From the NCBI GenBank assembly GCA_963748295.1, contig CAVVIH010000002.1, positions 558,001 through 622,000 of the forward strand: a stretch of 64,000 nt of DNA. The letters run 5' to 3'. The notes under the pieces were generated by a model. It had not been told where the DNA came from. It saw nothing but the letters and a program-made list of their open reading frames with translations, and ran no database searches. The stretch is from CAVVIH01 sp963748295. Lineage in GTDB: Bacteria > Acidobacteriota > Vicinamibacteria > Vicinamibacterales > 2-12-FULL-66-21. A program made the position numbers and the translations under genes. The first letter of the stretch is position 1; the number at the start of each line of letters is the position of its first letter. Below are positions 9,048 through 17,366 of this stretch, piece after piece.

Positions 9048-10103
9048 TCATAGCCTGCTGTAATCGGTGATGACGGTCTTGTCGCCGAGCACCACCGGAT
9101 TCTCGATGACCGCGTTGCGGCCGATGTGGCAGTTGCGGCCGAGGATGGCGCGGTGGACGTGCGCCTCGCGGCCGATCCAGCCGTTCGCCCAGACGATGGC
9201 GCCGTCGACGGTGACGGCCTCGTCCACGTGTGTCTGACGGCCGATGACCGAATAGGGCAGCACCCTGCTGCCCGTCTTGATGACAACCCCCTCGTCCACG
9301 AAGCAGGGCCCCTGCAGCTCGACGCCTTCCTCGATGCGGGCGCCGGGCGCGACCCAGGCCTTGTTCTGGGTGCCGGCGAACGGCGGCGCCGGATAGCGGC
9401 CGTCCATGACGTCGTGGTGCACCTGCTGGTACTTCGCCGGGGTGCCGATGTCGATCCAGTAGCCGTTGTGCACGTAGGCGACGAACGTCTCGCCGCGCTC
9501 GATCAGCGACGGAAAGAAGCTGCGCTCGATCGACCACGCGGTGTCCTTCGGAATCCGATCGAAGGTGTCGGGCTCGAGCACGTAGATGCCGGCGTTGATC
9601 GTGTTGCAGGTGATCTCGTCCTCGCCGGGCTTCTCGAGAAACCGCTGGATGTTGCCGCGCGCGTCGGTCTCGACCAGGCCGTAGGCGCGCGGGTTCTCGA
9701 CCGGGGTCAGCACGATGGTCGCCTTGGCCTTCCGCTCGCGATGCAGCGCGAGGACTTCGCCGAGCTTCACGTCGGTCAGCACGTCGCCATTGAAGACGAC
9801 GACCGACTCGGTCAGCGAGTCGCCGGCGTAGCGCACCGCGCCGGCGGTGCCGAGCGGCTGCGGCTCGACCACGTAGCGCAGCTTGATCCCGAGCCCCTCG
9901 CCGTCGCCGAAGATCTCCTCGATCCGGCGCGGCTGGTAGTTGAGGCTGAGGATGGCTTCGTCGATCTCGGGCACCTGCGTCAGCAAATCGAGCTGGTAGT
10001 AGAGAAACGGACGATTGAAGATGGGAACGATCGGCTTCGGCGTGTGGACCGTCAGCGGACGCAGGCGCGTGCCCTTGCCGCCGGCAAGTAAAATGGCCTT
10101 CAT
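9048..10103 (-). CDS. Mannose-1-phosphate guanylyltransferase-like sugar nucleotidyltransferase
   Basis: A 351-residue enzyme expected to join NTP and a sugar 1-phosphate. The N-terminal Rossmann-like nucleotidyltransferase domain carries the signature LAGGKGTRLRPLT (5-17), the metal Asp in FNGDVL and the sugar-binding FLEKPGEDE. From about 255 a left-handed beta-helix follows (hexapeptide repeats such as GRNCHIGRNAVI), as in GDP-mannose pyrophosphorylases and glucose-1-phosphate thymidylyltransferases. Pairing with manB favours GDP-mannose, but the base is inference. It is divergent from pgsA across a repeat-filled gap. Confidence 0.9.
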   Translation of the reverse strand: MKAILLAGGKGTRLRPLTVHTPKPIVPIFNRPFLYYQLDLLTQVPEIDEAILSLNYQPRRIEEIFGDGEGLGIKLRYVVEPQPLGTAGAVRYAGDSLTESVVVFNGDVLTDVKLGEVLALHRERKAKATIVLTPVENPRAYGLVETDARGNIQRFLEKPGEDEITCNTINAGIYVLEPDTFDRIPKDTAWSIERSFFPSLIERGETFVAYVHNGYWIDIGTPAKYQQVHHDVMDGRYPAPPFAGTQNKAWVAPGARIEEGVELQGPCFVDEGVVIKTGSRVLPYSVIGRQTHVDEAVTVDGAIVWANGWIGREAHVHRAILGRNCHIGRNAVIENPVVLGDKTVITDYSRL

Positions 10104-10124
10104 CTCAATCGATGATGTTATCCC

Positions 10125-10221
10125 AGCTATCAGCTGTCAGCTATCAGCTGTCAGCTCTCAGCCGTCAGCTCTCAGTGCTCCGCGTTCTGTGCTGAAAGCT
10201 GACAGCCGCCGGCTGTTAGCT
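10125..10221 (+). repeat. Intergenic word-repeat array, family II (AGCTGTCAGCTATC)
   Basis: About 97 bases made of variations on TCAGCTATCAGCTGTCAGC, ending with the opposite-strand form GCTGACAGC at 10196-10205, so the array can fold back on itself. It fills most of the gap between divergent manC-like and pgsA genes. The same family recurs at 61435-61472. Confidence 0.8.
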
Positions 10222-10241
10222 AAGGTAAAATCCCCTCAGGA

Positions 10242-10820
10242 ATGAATCTCCCCAATGCGCTGAGCCTCGGCCGCATCTTTCTCGTCCCGTTGCTGGTGGT
10301 GGTGCTTCTGACCAAATTCGAAGGGAAGGAGCTGATTGGGGCGGCGATTTTCGGGCTGGCGTCGATCACCGACTGGCTCGACGGCTACCTCGCGCGGCGG
10401 CGTCAACAGGTGACCACGCTCGGGCAGCTGCTGGATCCGCTCGCGGACAAGCTGCTGATTACGGCCGCGCTCGTGTCGCTGGTGCAGAACGACGTGGTGC
10501 CGGCGTGGATGGTCGCGGTGATCCTGGGCCGGGAATTCGCGGTCACGGTGCTGCGCAGCATCGCCCACGCGCGCGGCGTCGTGATTGCCGCCTCGCCGCT
10601 CGGCAAGTTCAAGATGGCGTCACAGGTAACCGCCATCCTGCTGCTCATCCTCGGCCAGCATCACCTGCAGCAGTTTTTCGTGCTTGGCACCGTCGCGCTG
10701 TGGGTCGCGGTGATCACCGCGGTGGTCTCGGGCATCGACTACTACCGGCGCTTCAATCACGTGCTGACGCAGTCGGCCGCGGTCAATTCTTCTTTACCTG
10801 CGCAGCGAGCGCGGCCTTGA
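10242..10820 (+). CDS. pgsA: CDP-diacylglycerol-glycerol-3-phosphate 3-phosphatidyltransferase
   Basis: A 192-residue inner-membrane enzyme making phosphatidylglycerol phosphate from CDP-diacylglycerol and glycerol 3-phosphate, the committed step to PG and cardiolipin. The CDP-alcohol phosphotransferase motif D-x2-DG-x2-AR-x8-G-x3-D-x3-D reads TDWLDGYLARRR followed by GQLLDPLADK. Several hydrophobic helices cover the rest. The start ATG follows CAGGA. The last 38 bases overlap the 3' end of bamD on the other strand. Confidence 0.93.
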   Translation: MNLPNALSLGRIFLVPLLVVVLLTKFEGKELIGAAIFGLASITDWLDGYLARRRQQVTTLGQLLDPLADKLLITAALVSLVQNDVVPAWMVAVILGREFAVTVLRSIAHARGVVIAASPLGKFKMASQVTAILLLILGQHHLQQFFVLGTVALWVAVITAVVSGIDYYRRFNHVLTQSAAVNSSLPAQRARP

Positions 10821-11589
10821 TCTCGTCCACCCGCTTCTTGGAGTGCTCCAGGTATTCGCTCGTCTCGAACTCCGCGATCAGCTTGTCGTAGTAGGGAAGC
10901 GCCTCCGCCGGACGCTCGATCTTCATCAGGCACTCGCCGAGGTGATAGTAGACGGCGTCGCGGTTGGTGAACTGCGGGTCGGCCTTGAGGACCGCCGCGA
11001 ACCGCTCGATCGCGCCCGGATACCACTTGTTGCGGAAGTAGAAGAAGCCGACGCGATACTCCGACTGGCTGAGCCGATCCTTCGCCTCGCGCAGTTTTTC
11101 CTGCGCTTCGGGCACGATGGAGCTGCGCGGGAAGCGCTCGAGGAACGCGGTCAGTTCCCTGATCGCCTCGCGCGTTTCCGTCTGATCGCGCTCGGGCCCG
11201 TGCATCTGGTAGAAGTGCGTCATCGCCAGCTTGAAGTGCGCGTAGTCGGCGCGCCGGTGCGTGGGGTAGAACGCGAGGAACTCGCGGAATTCGTTCTGCG
11301 CGAGCACGAAGCCTTCGGCGTTGCCTTCGCCGAGGCGTGAATCGCCAATCCCGAGCTTGGCGTCGGCGCGATACGCGCTCTGCGGGTAGGTCTCGTTCAG
11401 CGTCTCGAAGAACTCGCGCGCGCTGAACCACTTGCGATCGTTCAACGCCGCCGTGCCTCTCTCCCACAGGAACTTGTCCGGCTCCAGCGTGCCGACGGGA
11501 ACCTTGGTCGAGGAGGTGGCGCATCCTGCCAGGAACACCGCGAGCGCGAGCGACGCCGCGTGAACGAAAAACGTGAAGCGCCGCCTCAT
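10783..11589 (-). CDS. bamD: Outer-membrane assembly lipoprotein BamD
   Basis: A 268-residue TPR lipoprotein, the BamD/YfiO subunit of the beta-barrel assembly machine that inserts outer-membrane proteins. The signal peptide ends in LAGC (Cys23). TPR-like repeats follow (LNDRKWFSAREFFETL; YPGAIERFAAVLKADPQF; EALPYYDKLIAEF). Its presence shows the host has an outer membrane. The start at 11589 is set by a four-base overlap (ATGA) with the stop of the epimerase gene. An in-frame ATG 30 bases upstream would spoil the signal peptide. Confidence 0.9.
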   Translation of the reverse strand: MRRRFTFFVHAASLALAVFLAGCATSSTKVPVGTLEPDKFLWERGTAALNDRKWFSAREFFETLNETYPQSAYRADAKLGIGDSRLGEGNAEGFVLAQNEFREFLAFYPTHRRADYAHFKLAMTHFYQMHGPERDQTETREAIRELTAFLERFPRSSIVPEAQEKLREAKDRLSQSEYRVGFFYFRNKWYPGAIERFAAVLKADPQFTNRDAVYYHLGECLMKIERPAEALPYYDKLIAEFETSEYLEHSKKRVDEIKAALAAQVKKN

Positions 11590-12536
11590 CGAGCGAGCGC
11601 AGATGTCGTCGAAAGCCATCGATACTCCGCTTCCAGCCCTTCTTCCAGGGACACCGCGGGGGCAAAGCCGAAATCGGCACGCGCCAGCGTGGTGTCCGCA
11701 AACGTGTCGCGCATGTCCCCTTTCTGTACCGCCTCGCGCCGCACGTCGAGCGGCTTGCCCGTCAGACGGCCGATGATGTCGAGGACATGATTCACCGTCA
11801 CCCGGGACCCGCCGCCGACATTGTAGGCGCGGCCCGGAACACCTTTTTCACCCGCGGCGACCGTCGCCGCCACCGCGTCGCTCACGTAGGTGAAATCGCG
11901 AGTCTGTTCGCCGTCGCCGTAAAGCGTGATCGGCTGTCCGGTCATTGCGGCCTTGATGAACTTGTTGAACGCCATGTCCGGCCGCTGCCGCGGTCCATAC
12001 ACGGTGAAGTACCGCACCGATGTCGTCGGCACCTGGTGGTTCACGAAATACAGGTAGCACAGCTGCTCCGCCGCGAGCTTGGTGACGCCATACGGCGAGA
12101 CGGGCTGCGGCAGCGCATCCTCCCGCATCGGGAAGCTGACATTGTCGCCGTAGAGCGACGAGCTCGACGCGTAGACGAAGCGATGCAGCGGCCGGCCGAC
12201 GCACGCTTCGAGCAGCCGCTGCGTGGCCTCGACGTTGTTCTCCGTGTAGATCCGGAAATCACGGCCCCAGCTCTTGCGAACCCCCGCCTGCGCGGCGAGA
12301 TGAAACACGTGCGTCTTGTCGTCGAGCAGCGCACCGAGGTCCGCATGCTGAACGCTGCCCTCGATGAACGTGAATCCCTCGCGCCCGGCGTTCGCCGCGA
12401 GGTTCGCCTCCTTGATCGGACGCGGGTAGTAGTCGGTGAAGCAATCGAGGCCGGTCACCTGATACCCGCGATCGAGCAGCGCACCCGTCAGGTGCGATCC
12501 GATGAATCCGGCCGCGCCGGTCACCAGCGCCTTCAT
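11586..12536 (-). CDS. NAD-dependent nucleotide-sugar epimerase/dehydratase
   Basis: A 316-residue extended short-chain dehydrogenase. The Rossmann motif GAAGFIGS is at the N-terminus, with VYASSSSLYGDN and the catalytic YGVTK in the middle and RYFTVYGPRQRPDM as the substrate loop. The match to UDP-glucose/UDP-glucuronate 4-epimerases is good; the exact sugar is not certain. The upstream gene stop overlaps its start (ATGA), and it is itself coupled to bamD. The chain PASTA - rpe/thioesterase - epimerase - bamD is therefore probably one operon. Confidence 0.87.
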   Translation of the reverse strand: MKALVTGAAGFIGSHLTGALLDRGYQVTGLDCFTDYYPRPIKEANLAANAGREGFTFIEGSVQHADLGALLDDKTHVFHLAAQAGVRKSWGRDFRIYTENNVEATQRLLEACVGRPLHRFVYASSSSLYGDNVSFPMREDALPQPVSPYGVTKLAAEQLCYLYFVNHQVPTTSVRYFTVYGPRQRPDMAFNKFIKAAMTGQPITLYGDGEQTRDFTYVSDAVAATVAAGEKGVPGRAYNVGGGSRVTVNHVLDIIGRLTGKPLDVRREAVQKGDMRDTFADTTLARADFGFAPAVSLEEGLEAEYRWLSTTSALAR

Positions 12537-13657
12537 GCAAATGCCTCCCGGATGCGCGCCGGGAGCCGGCACGGCTTGCCGCTCGTGTCCAGGGCGGCGT
12601 GAACGGTCCTCCCCGACGCGGCGACCCGGCCTCCCGCGACGTGGCGAACCTCGTAGGTGAATTCCATGCGCACCGGCGACAGCACGCGTCCCACCGTTCG
12701 AATCTCCAGCTCCTCGTCGTAGCGCGCCGGGCGCTGATACTCGCAGTGCGCCTCGATCACCGGCAGCGACACGCCGGCCAGCTCCATCTCGCGATACGTC
12801 CAGCCCAGGCCGCGCAGCAAATCCGCGCGCGCGACCTCGAACCACACCAGGTAGTTCGCGTAATAGACGACGCCCATCTTGTCGGTTTCCGCGTAGCGCA
12901 CCCGCACCACCGACGTGGACGTGGGCTGTCGCGACGCGCGCGCGGCGCTGGCGTTAGCCGGCGGATCTCGCGGGTCAGCGCGATCCTTTTCCCCGGCCGG
13001 CGCCAGGGCGGCTTCGCGCAGCTCCCGCGTCGCACGCTCCGGGTCGGGAGCGCCGAAAATCGTCGTGCCGGCGACGAGGATGTTCACGCCGGCCGCGACC
13101 AGCCTGGCGGCGTTCGAGAAATCGACGCCGCCGTCGATCTCGATTGGCGCGCGGCTTCCGGCACGGTCGAGCAGCTGACGGACCGCCCTGACTTTAGACT
13201 CGCTGCGCGGGATGAAAGTCTGGCCGCCGAAGCCGGGGTTCACGGACATCACCAGCACGTGATCGACGTCGCCGGCGACTTCTTCGAGCGCCACGACCGG
13301 CGTCGACGGATTGATCGCGACGCCGGCACGGACGCCGAAGCTCTTGATGAATTGAATCGTGCGGTGGAGGTGCGGCAGCACTTCCTGGTGCACCGAAATC
13401 ATCGACGCGCCGGCCTCGACGAACGACTCGATGTACCGATCGGGCTCTTCGATCATCAGGTGCACGTCGAGCGGGACTGTCGCCACGCGGCGGACGGCTT
13501 TGACGACCGGCGGCCCCATCGTGAAGTTCGGCACGAAGTGGCCGTCCATCACGTCGAGGTGCAGCAGATCGGCGCCGCCGCGCTCCGCGGCGGCGATGTC
13601 CCGCGCGAGATGGCTGAAATCGGCGGCGAGCAGCGACGGGGCAATCTGGACGTTCAA
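12533..13657 (-). CDS. rpe: Ribulose-phosphate 3-epimerase fused to a YbgC-like acyl-CoA thioesterase
   Basis: One open frame of 374 residues. Residues 1-220 are a complete ribulose-5-phosphate epimerase, with IAPSLLAADF, LDVMDGHFVPN (metal His and Asp), NPGFGGQ and EIDGGV. After a low-complexity linker of about 30 residues, a 4-hydroxybenzoyl-CoA thioesterase (hotdog) domain follows, with the catalytic Asp in YAETDKMGVVYYANY. The epimerase works in the pentose phosphate pathway; YbgC-type thioesterases act on acyl-CoA or acyl-ACP near the envelope. The start is TTG inside the four-base overlap TTGA with the PASTA gene. The fusion may be real, or an indel may have removed a stop; an internal GTG just before RVRYAETD could start a separate thioesterase. 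Confidence 0.85.
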   Translation of the reverse strand: MNVQIAPSLLAADFSHLARDIAAAERGGADLLHLDVMDGHFVPNFTMGPPVVKAVRRVATVPLDVHLMIEEPDRYIESFVEAGASMISVHQEVLPHLHRTIQFIKSFGVRAGVAINPSTPVVALEEVAGDVDHVLVMSVNPGFGGQTFIPRSESKVRAVRQLLDRAGSRAPIEIDGGVDFSNAARLVAAGVNILVAGTTIFGAPDPERATRELREAALAPAGEKDRADPRDPPANASAARASRQPTSTSVVRVRYAETDKMGVVYYANYLVWFEVARADLLRGLGWTYREMELAGVSLPVIEAHCEYQRPARYDEELEIRTVGRVLSPVRMEFTYEVRHVAGGRVAASGRTVHAALDTSGKPCRLPARIREAFA

Positions 13658-14376
13658 CGACTGACCTCGATTGAAATGGCCTCGCCCGGCGCAATCTGGA
13701 ACCCGGCCTGCGGATTCTGGCGCAGGATGACGCCGGAGGGCACGCCGGGATACGGGTGATCGCCGACCACCGCGACGCGGAATCCGCGCGCGCGCAGGAG
13801 GTCCGCCGCGCGATCGCCGTTCACGCCGATCAGGTCGGGCATCACGTAGGTCGCCCCGCGCTCACCGCGATTGACGAGCATCGACACCTGCTCCGATTTG
13901 CTCTTCGCCGGCGGGGTCTGCGCCACCACCGACCCGGCCGGATACTCGGCAGAGCGGATCTCCGCCAGCGTCTTCAACGCAAATCCCTCCTGCTGCACCC
14001 GCATCTGCGCCGTGCGCTCCGATTCGCCGACCAGCTGCGGGACGATGCTCGACCGCGGCCCGGCGCTGACCCAGACCCGCACGCTCCGTTCGCGCCGCGT
14101 GCGCGCGCCCGACGCCGGCTCCTGCGTCAGGATCTGTCCCGCCGGCACTTTCGCGTCCACGCGCCGCCCCTCTTCGACTTTCAGGCTCAGCCCGTAGTCC
14201 GCGAGTATCGTCGAGGCGTCGTTGACGGTCTTGCCGGTCAGCAGCGGCACCTCGACCTCGCGCAGCTTCAGCGCCACGCGCATCGACGCGGCCGCGAACA
14301 GCGCGTACGTCAGCACGAGGGCGCCCGCGAGCAGGAGCAGCTTGCCAGCGCCCCAGACGCGGGTTGTAAAAGCCAT
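13654..14376 (-). CDS. Membrane-anchored PASTA-domain protein
   Basis: A 240-residue protein with one N-terminal membrane helix (about 11-32) and three PASTA domains outside: around 42-108 (VPLLTGKTVNDASTIL), 110-170 (VPQLVGESERTAQMRV) and 175-239 (MPDLIGVNGDRAADLL). PASTA domains bind peptidoglycan or muropeptides and usually sit on PknB-type kinases or penicillin-binding proteins. Here there is no kinase or transpeptidase domain, so it is a stand-alone cell-wall binding protein or a partner subunit. It heads the minus-strand operon leading to bamD. Confidence 0.88.
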   Translation of the reverse strand: MAFTTRVWGAGKLLLLAGALVLTYALFAAASMRVALKLREVEVPLLTGKTVNDASTILADYGLSLKVEEGRRVDAKVPAGQILTQEPASGARTRRERSVRVWVSAGPRSSIVPQLVGESERTAQMRVQQEGFALKTLAEIRSAEYPAGSVVAQTPPAKSKSEQVSMLVNRGERGATYVMPDLIGVNGDRAADLLRARGFRVAVVGDHPYPGVPSGVILRQNPQAGFQIAPGEAISIEVSR

Positions 14377-14409
14377 GAATAGACTAGTTTACCAGCAAAT
14401 GGGAGAGAC

Positions 14410-14502
14410 GAGGATCAACGCGGCTCGCAACGGGACGCGGATCAACGCGGAATCTCTCTGGCTTTACGAAACGCGGATTTACGCCGATTTACGCGGATCT
14501 GC
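14410..14502 (+). repeat. Intergenic word-repeat array, family VI (ACGCGGATTTACGC)
   Basis: Repeated words ATCAACGCGG and ACGCGGATTTACGCCGATT. The opposite-strand form (CCGCGGAAATCCGCGTC) appears at about 15030-15048 at the far end of the same gap, so the two may form the outermost arms of a nested fold. Confidence 0.6.
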
Positions 14503-14511
14503 AGAAGCCCA

Positions 14512-14637
14512 TCATCCGGCGACCAGTTTCGGTCCCGCTCCCGGCGCTGCCCAGCGTTTGGCGAGGCGCATGAGCATCCGCATGATGCGTGACGTCATGC
14601 CGGAGAGGATTCTGAGCGTGCCGCGCAGCTTCGCCAT
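14512..14637 (-). CDS. Small basic peptide, 41 residues, unknown function
   Basis: A short open frame with a strong ribosome site: GGAGG ends six bases before the ATG. The peptide starts MAKLRGTLRILSGM, continues MLMRLAKRWAAP and ends KLVAG. It is rich in Lys, Arg, Met and Leu and could form a basic amphipathic helix. It lies in the 687-base gap between rsmB and the PASTA gene and points toward the PASTA gene, 135 bases downstream. A TAGAAT box lies about 20 bases before the ATG. No family is recognised. The good ribosome site and a frame free of repeat sequence support a real gene, but the length is too short to be sure. Confidence 0.5.
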   Translation of the reverse strand: MAKLRGTLRILSGMTSRIMRMLMRLAKRWAAPGAGPKLVAG

Positions 14638-14723
14638 CGGGGCCCTCCATTTTGATTCTACTTTTGTTTTGCGGCGTTCACGGTGATTGAGATGAGGAGC
14701 GAGGCGGAGTTCACGGAGGTCTC

Positions 14724-14962
14724 AACACGGAGGCACGGAGACACGGAGGTACACGGAGTTTTCAAGATTGCATCGGCGTGACATGAGTGGCCTGTGGCCG
14801 CGCTGCGCGCGGCACGAATCGGACAAGACCCGCGAATGCAAGTGGCTCTGATCGCGACGGCCACTTGCATTCGGGGGTCTTGCCCGATTCGTCCGGCCGG
14901 CCGAAGGCCGGCGGACCACAGGCCACCTCCGTGCGTTCTCCGTGCCTCCGTGTCTCCGTGTT
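14724..14962 (+). repeat. Nested inverted repeat of about 240 bases, family V outer arms
   Basis: Three layers of inverted repeats share one centre. The outer arms (14724-14758 and 14927-14962) are arrays of CACGGAGG-like words facing CCTCCGTG words. The middle arms are GTGGCCTGTGG (14787-14797) and CCACAGGCCAC (14916-14926). The inner arms (14815-14846 and 14860-14891) are 32 bases each with two mismatches and a 13-base loop. No credible coding frame is seen inside. Confidence 0.8.
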
Positions 14963-15063
14963 GAAAAACTTCGTGGCCTTCGCCAACTCCTCTTCTCTAA
15001 CACCGCGTCGTCCTCAAGACCCGACGAATCCGCGGAAATCCGCGTCTCGTGACGCCTCCGCGC

Positions 15064-16413
15064 CTACCCGCGTCTGAGCACGGCCGCAAAGAATGCCTCG
15101 ACCCCGTCGCGAAATGGGTATGTCCTCAGAAACCCTTCCTTGTTGATCAGCGTCGCAACCGGTGCGGGCAGGCGCTCGGGCCTTACCACTCTCCATCCAC
15201 TCTCCGCGCTGAACTCGCGCACCACCGTCTCGTTCTCTTCGGGCTCGCTCGAGCAGGTCGAGTAAATGAGCCGGCCGCCTGGCTTCAGCACGGCCGCGAC
15301 CTCGCGCAGCAGCGCGCGCTGCAGCGTCTGAAGGGCAGGGAAGTCAGCCTCCCTCCGCCGCCACTTGAGATCCGGATCGCGCCGCAGCGTACCCAGTCCC
15401 GAGCACGGCGCATCGAGCAGCACGCAGTCGAACACAGCGCCGAATGGCAACGGCCGCGACGCGTCCGCCTGCACGATCCGGATGTTCGTGGCACCCGACG
15501 CGGCAACTGTCTGTCGAAGCAGATCGATCCGGCGATCGCGAACATCGGACGCGACGATCAGGCCGGTATCGTTCATGTCCGCAGCCATCGCCGTCGTCTT
15601 CCCGCCAGGCGACGCACAGGCATCGAGAACCGTTTCGCCAGGCCCGACCTGCGTCATCAGCGTCACCAGTTGCGACGCCTCCTCCTGGACGACAAAGGTC
15701 CCGCTGCCCGCCAGGGACGATCGGAGCGGGTTTCCGTGCTGGACGATCAAACCGTCCGGCGACAGCCGTGTCGGGATGGTCTCGACGCCTGCATTTCGGA
15801 GCCCTTCCGTCAGCTCTCCCCGCGTCGTCTTCAGCCGGTTCGCGCGGAGCGTGAGTGCGGCGGCGGCATTGTTGAAACGCGCCCATGCTTCCGCCGCCTC
15901 GAAGCCGTATCGATCGAGCCACCGCGCAGCCAGCCAGCGCGGATGCGACAGCGTAGTCGCGAGATAGTCGAGCGCCGCATCGCGATCGTCCGGAGAATCG
16001 GGCCTCGGCGGCAATGGCAAACGCTGCCGCTCGCGGCTGACGCGCCGCAGCAGGGCGTTCATGAGAGGCGCGGCGCTCTTCTTGCCGGCTTTGCGCGTCA
16101 GGCTGACCGCATCGTTGACGGCGGCCGACGCCGGAACCCGATCGAGATGCAGCAGCTGAAACATCGTGAGGCGTGCGACGACGAGCACCTCGCGATCGAG
16201 CTTCGCGAGCGGGCGCGACGAGAAACTGGCGATGATGTGATCGAATGCCGCCTGCCAGCGCAGCGTGCCGGTGGCGATCTCGCCGGCGAGCGCGCGATCG
16301 CGCTCGTCCGGCAGGTTGTCGCGTGAGCGCGCGAGCGCGTGCGGCAGATCCGCGCGGCCGGTCTCGACCGCAAGCAGCGCCTCGTACGCAGCGATCCGCG
16401 CCGGCGCAATCAT
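15064..16413 (-). CDS. rsmB: 16S rRNA (cytosine-967-C5)-methyltransferase RsmB
   Basis: A 449-residue Sun/RsmB enzyme. The N-terminal NusB-like RNA-binding domain covers about 1-140. The methyltransferase domain carries the SAM motif DACASPGGKTTAMA, DAPCSGLG (catalytic Cys of motif IV) and YSTCSSEPEENE (motif VI Cys). It methylates C967 of 16S rRNA. The start overlaps the fmt stop (ATGA), giving the common order def-fmt-rsmB. Confidence 0.94.
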   Translation of the reverse strand: MIAPARIAAYEALLAVETGRADLPHALARSRDNLPDERDRALAGEIATGTLRWQAAFDHIIASFSSRPLAKLDREVLVVARLTMFQLLHLDRVPASAAVNDAVSLTRKAGKKSAAPLMNALLRRVSRERQRLPLPPRPDSPDDRDAALDYLATTLSHPRWLAARWLDRYGFEAAEAWARFNNAAAALTLRANRLKTTRGELTEGLRNAGVETIPTRLSPDGLIVQHGNPLRSSLAGSGTFVVQEEASQLVTLMTQVGPGETVLDACASPGGKTTAMAADMNDTGLIVASDVRDRRIDLLRQTVAASGATNIRIVQADASRPLPFGAVFDCVLLDAPCSGLGTLRRDPDLKWRRREADFPALQTLQRALLREVAAVLKPGGRLIYSTCSSEPEENETVVREFSAESGWRVVRPERLPAPVATLINKEGFLRTYPFRDGVEAFFAAVLRRG

Positions 16414-17366
16414 CCGTTGTCGAGTCGCATGCCCGGCACGATGCGCCGGCCGGCAAGGAATTCCCGCGTCGAGATCGCACGGCGGCCTTCCCGCTGGATC
16501 GACAGCAGCCGCAGCGTATGTCGATCTCCTGCGGCAACCGCCAGCGTGTCCCCGTCGGCGCGCGTGATCACGCCGGGCGCCCGGTCCACGATCTCCTCGG
16601 TTGGCTGCGACGCGTGCAGCAGGATACGCTCGCCTTCGAGGCGCGCGGACACCAGCGGCCACGGCTGCAACCCGCGAATCAGATTGTGCAGCGCCCGCGC
16701 CGGGCGGTTCCAGTCGATCGCGCCTTCGCCCTTGGCGATCTTCGGCGCGAGCGTGACCCTGGTCTCGTCCTGCGGGGTTTCCGTCGCACGTCCGGAGGCG
16801 ATGAGGTCCACGACGTCGACAAGAAGGCGCGCTCCCATGACGGCGAGGTCCGACTCGACCTGCGGGCTCGTCTCGTCCGGACCGATGGGCCGCGACTCGG
16901 CCGCGAACATCGCCCCCGCGTCCAGCTCTTTCACCACGCGCATGATCGTCACGCCGGTGACCTCGTCGCCCGCGATCACCGCGCGGTGGACCGGCGCCGC
17001 GCCGCGCCATCGCGGCAGCAGCGACGCGTGCACGTTGATCAGGCCGAGCGGCGGAATCCGGAGCAGCGCCTCGGGCAGCAGCTTGCCGTACGCCGCGACC
17101 ACGCCGAGATCCGGCGACAGAGCCGCGAGCCTCTCCAGGAACTGCTCGTCGCGGATCCGCTCCGGCTGCAGCACCTCGATGCCATGCTCGAGCGCAACGG
17201 TTTTCGTCGGGGTTGGCGCCAGCTGGTGACCGCGGCCGCGCGGCCGATCGGGCTGCGAAACGACGGCAATCACGCGATGACGGGCGTCGATCAGCCGGCG
17301 AAGCGTGGGGACCGCGAACTCCGGCGTGCCGAAGTACGCAATCCGCGGGGCAGACACGGTCACCAT
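16410..17366 (-). CDS. fmt: Methionyl-tRNA formyltransferase
   Basis: A 318-residue enzyme that formylates the initiator Met-tRNA using 10-formyl-THF. The N-terminal formyltransferase domain has FGTPEFAVPTL and the signature NVHASLLPRWRGAAP (catalytic Asn and His). The C-terminal OB-like domain starts near residue 205. It overlaps def upstream by seven bases and rsmB downstream by four, so all three are translationally coupled. Confidence 0.95.
   Translation of the reverse strand: MVTVSAPRIAYFGTPEFAVPTLRRLIDARHRVIAVVSQPDRPRGRGHQLAPTPTKTVALEHGIEVLQPERIRDEQFLERLAALSPDLGVVAAYGKLLPEALLRIPPLGLINVHASLLPRWRGAAPVHRAVIAGDEVTGVTIMRVVKELDAGAMFAAESRPIGPDETSPQVESDLAVMGARLLVDVVDLIASGRATETPQDETRVTLAPKIAKGEGAIDWNRPARALHNLIRGLQPWPLVSARLEGERILLHASQPTEEIVDRAPGVITRADGDTLAVAAGDRHTLRLLSIQREGRRAISTREFLAGRRIVPGMRLDNG

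Noticed and set aside
7609..9063. Long open frame antisense to the phosphomannomutase gene (similar ones at 9126-10091, 50573-53392 and 61470-63905)
   Set aside because: High GC content and codon bias leave antisense frames open. Their translations are Arg/His/Asp-rich with no domain, and the opposite strand holds a clear conserved gene.
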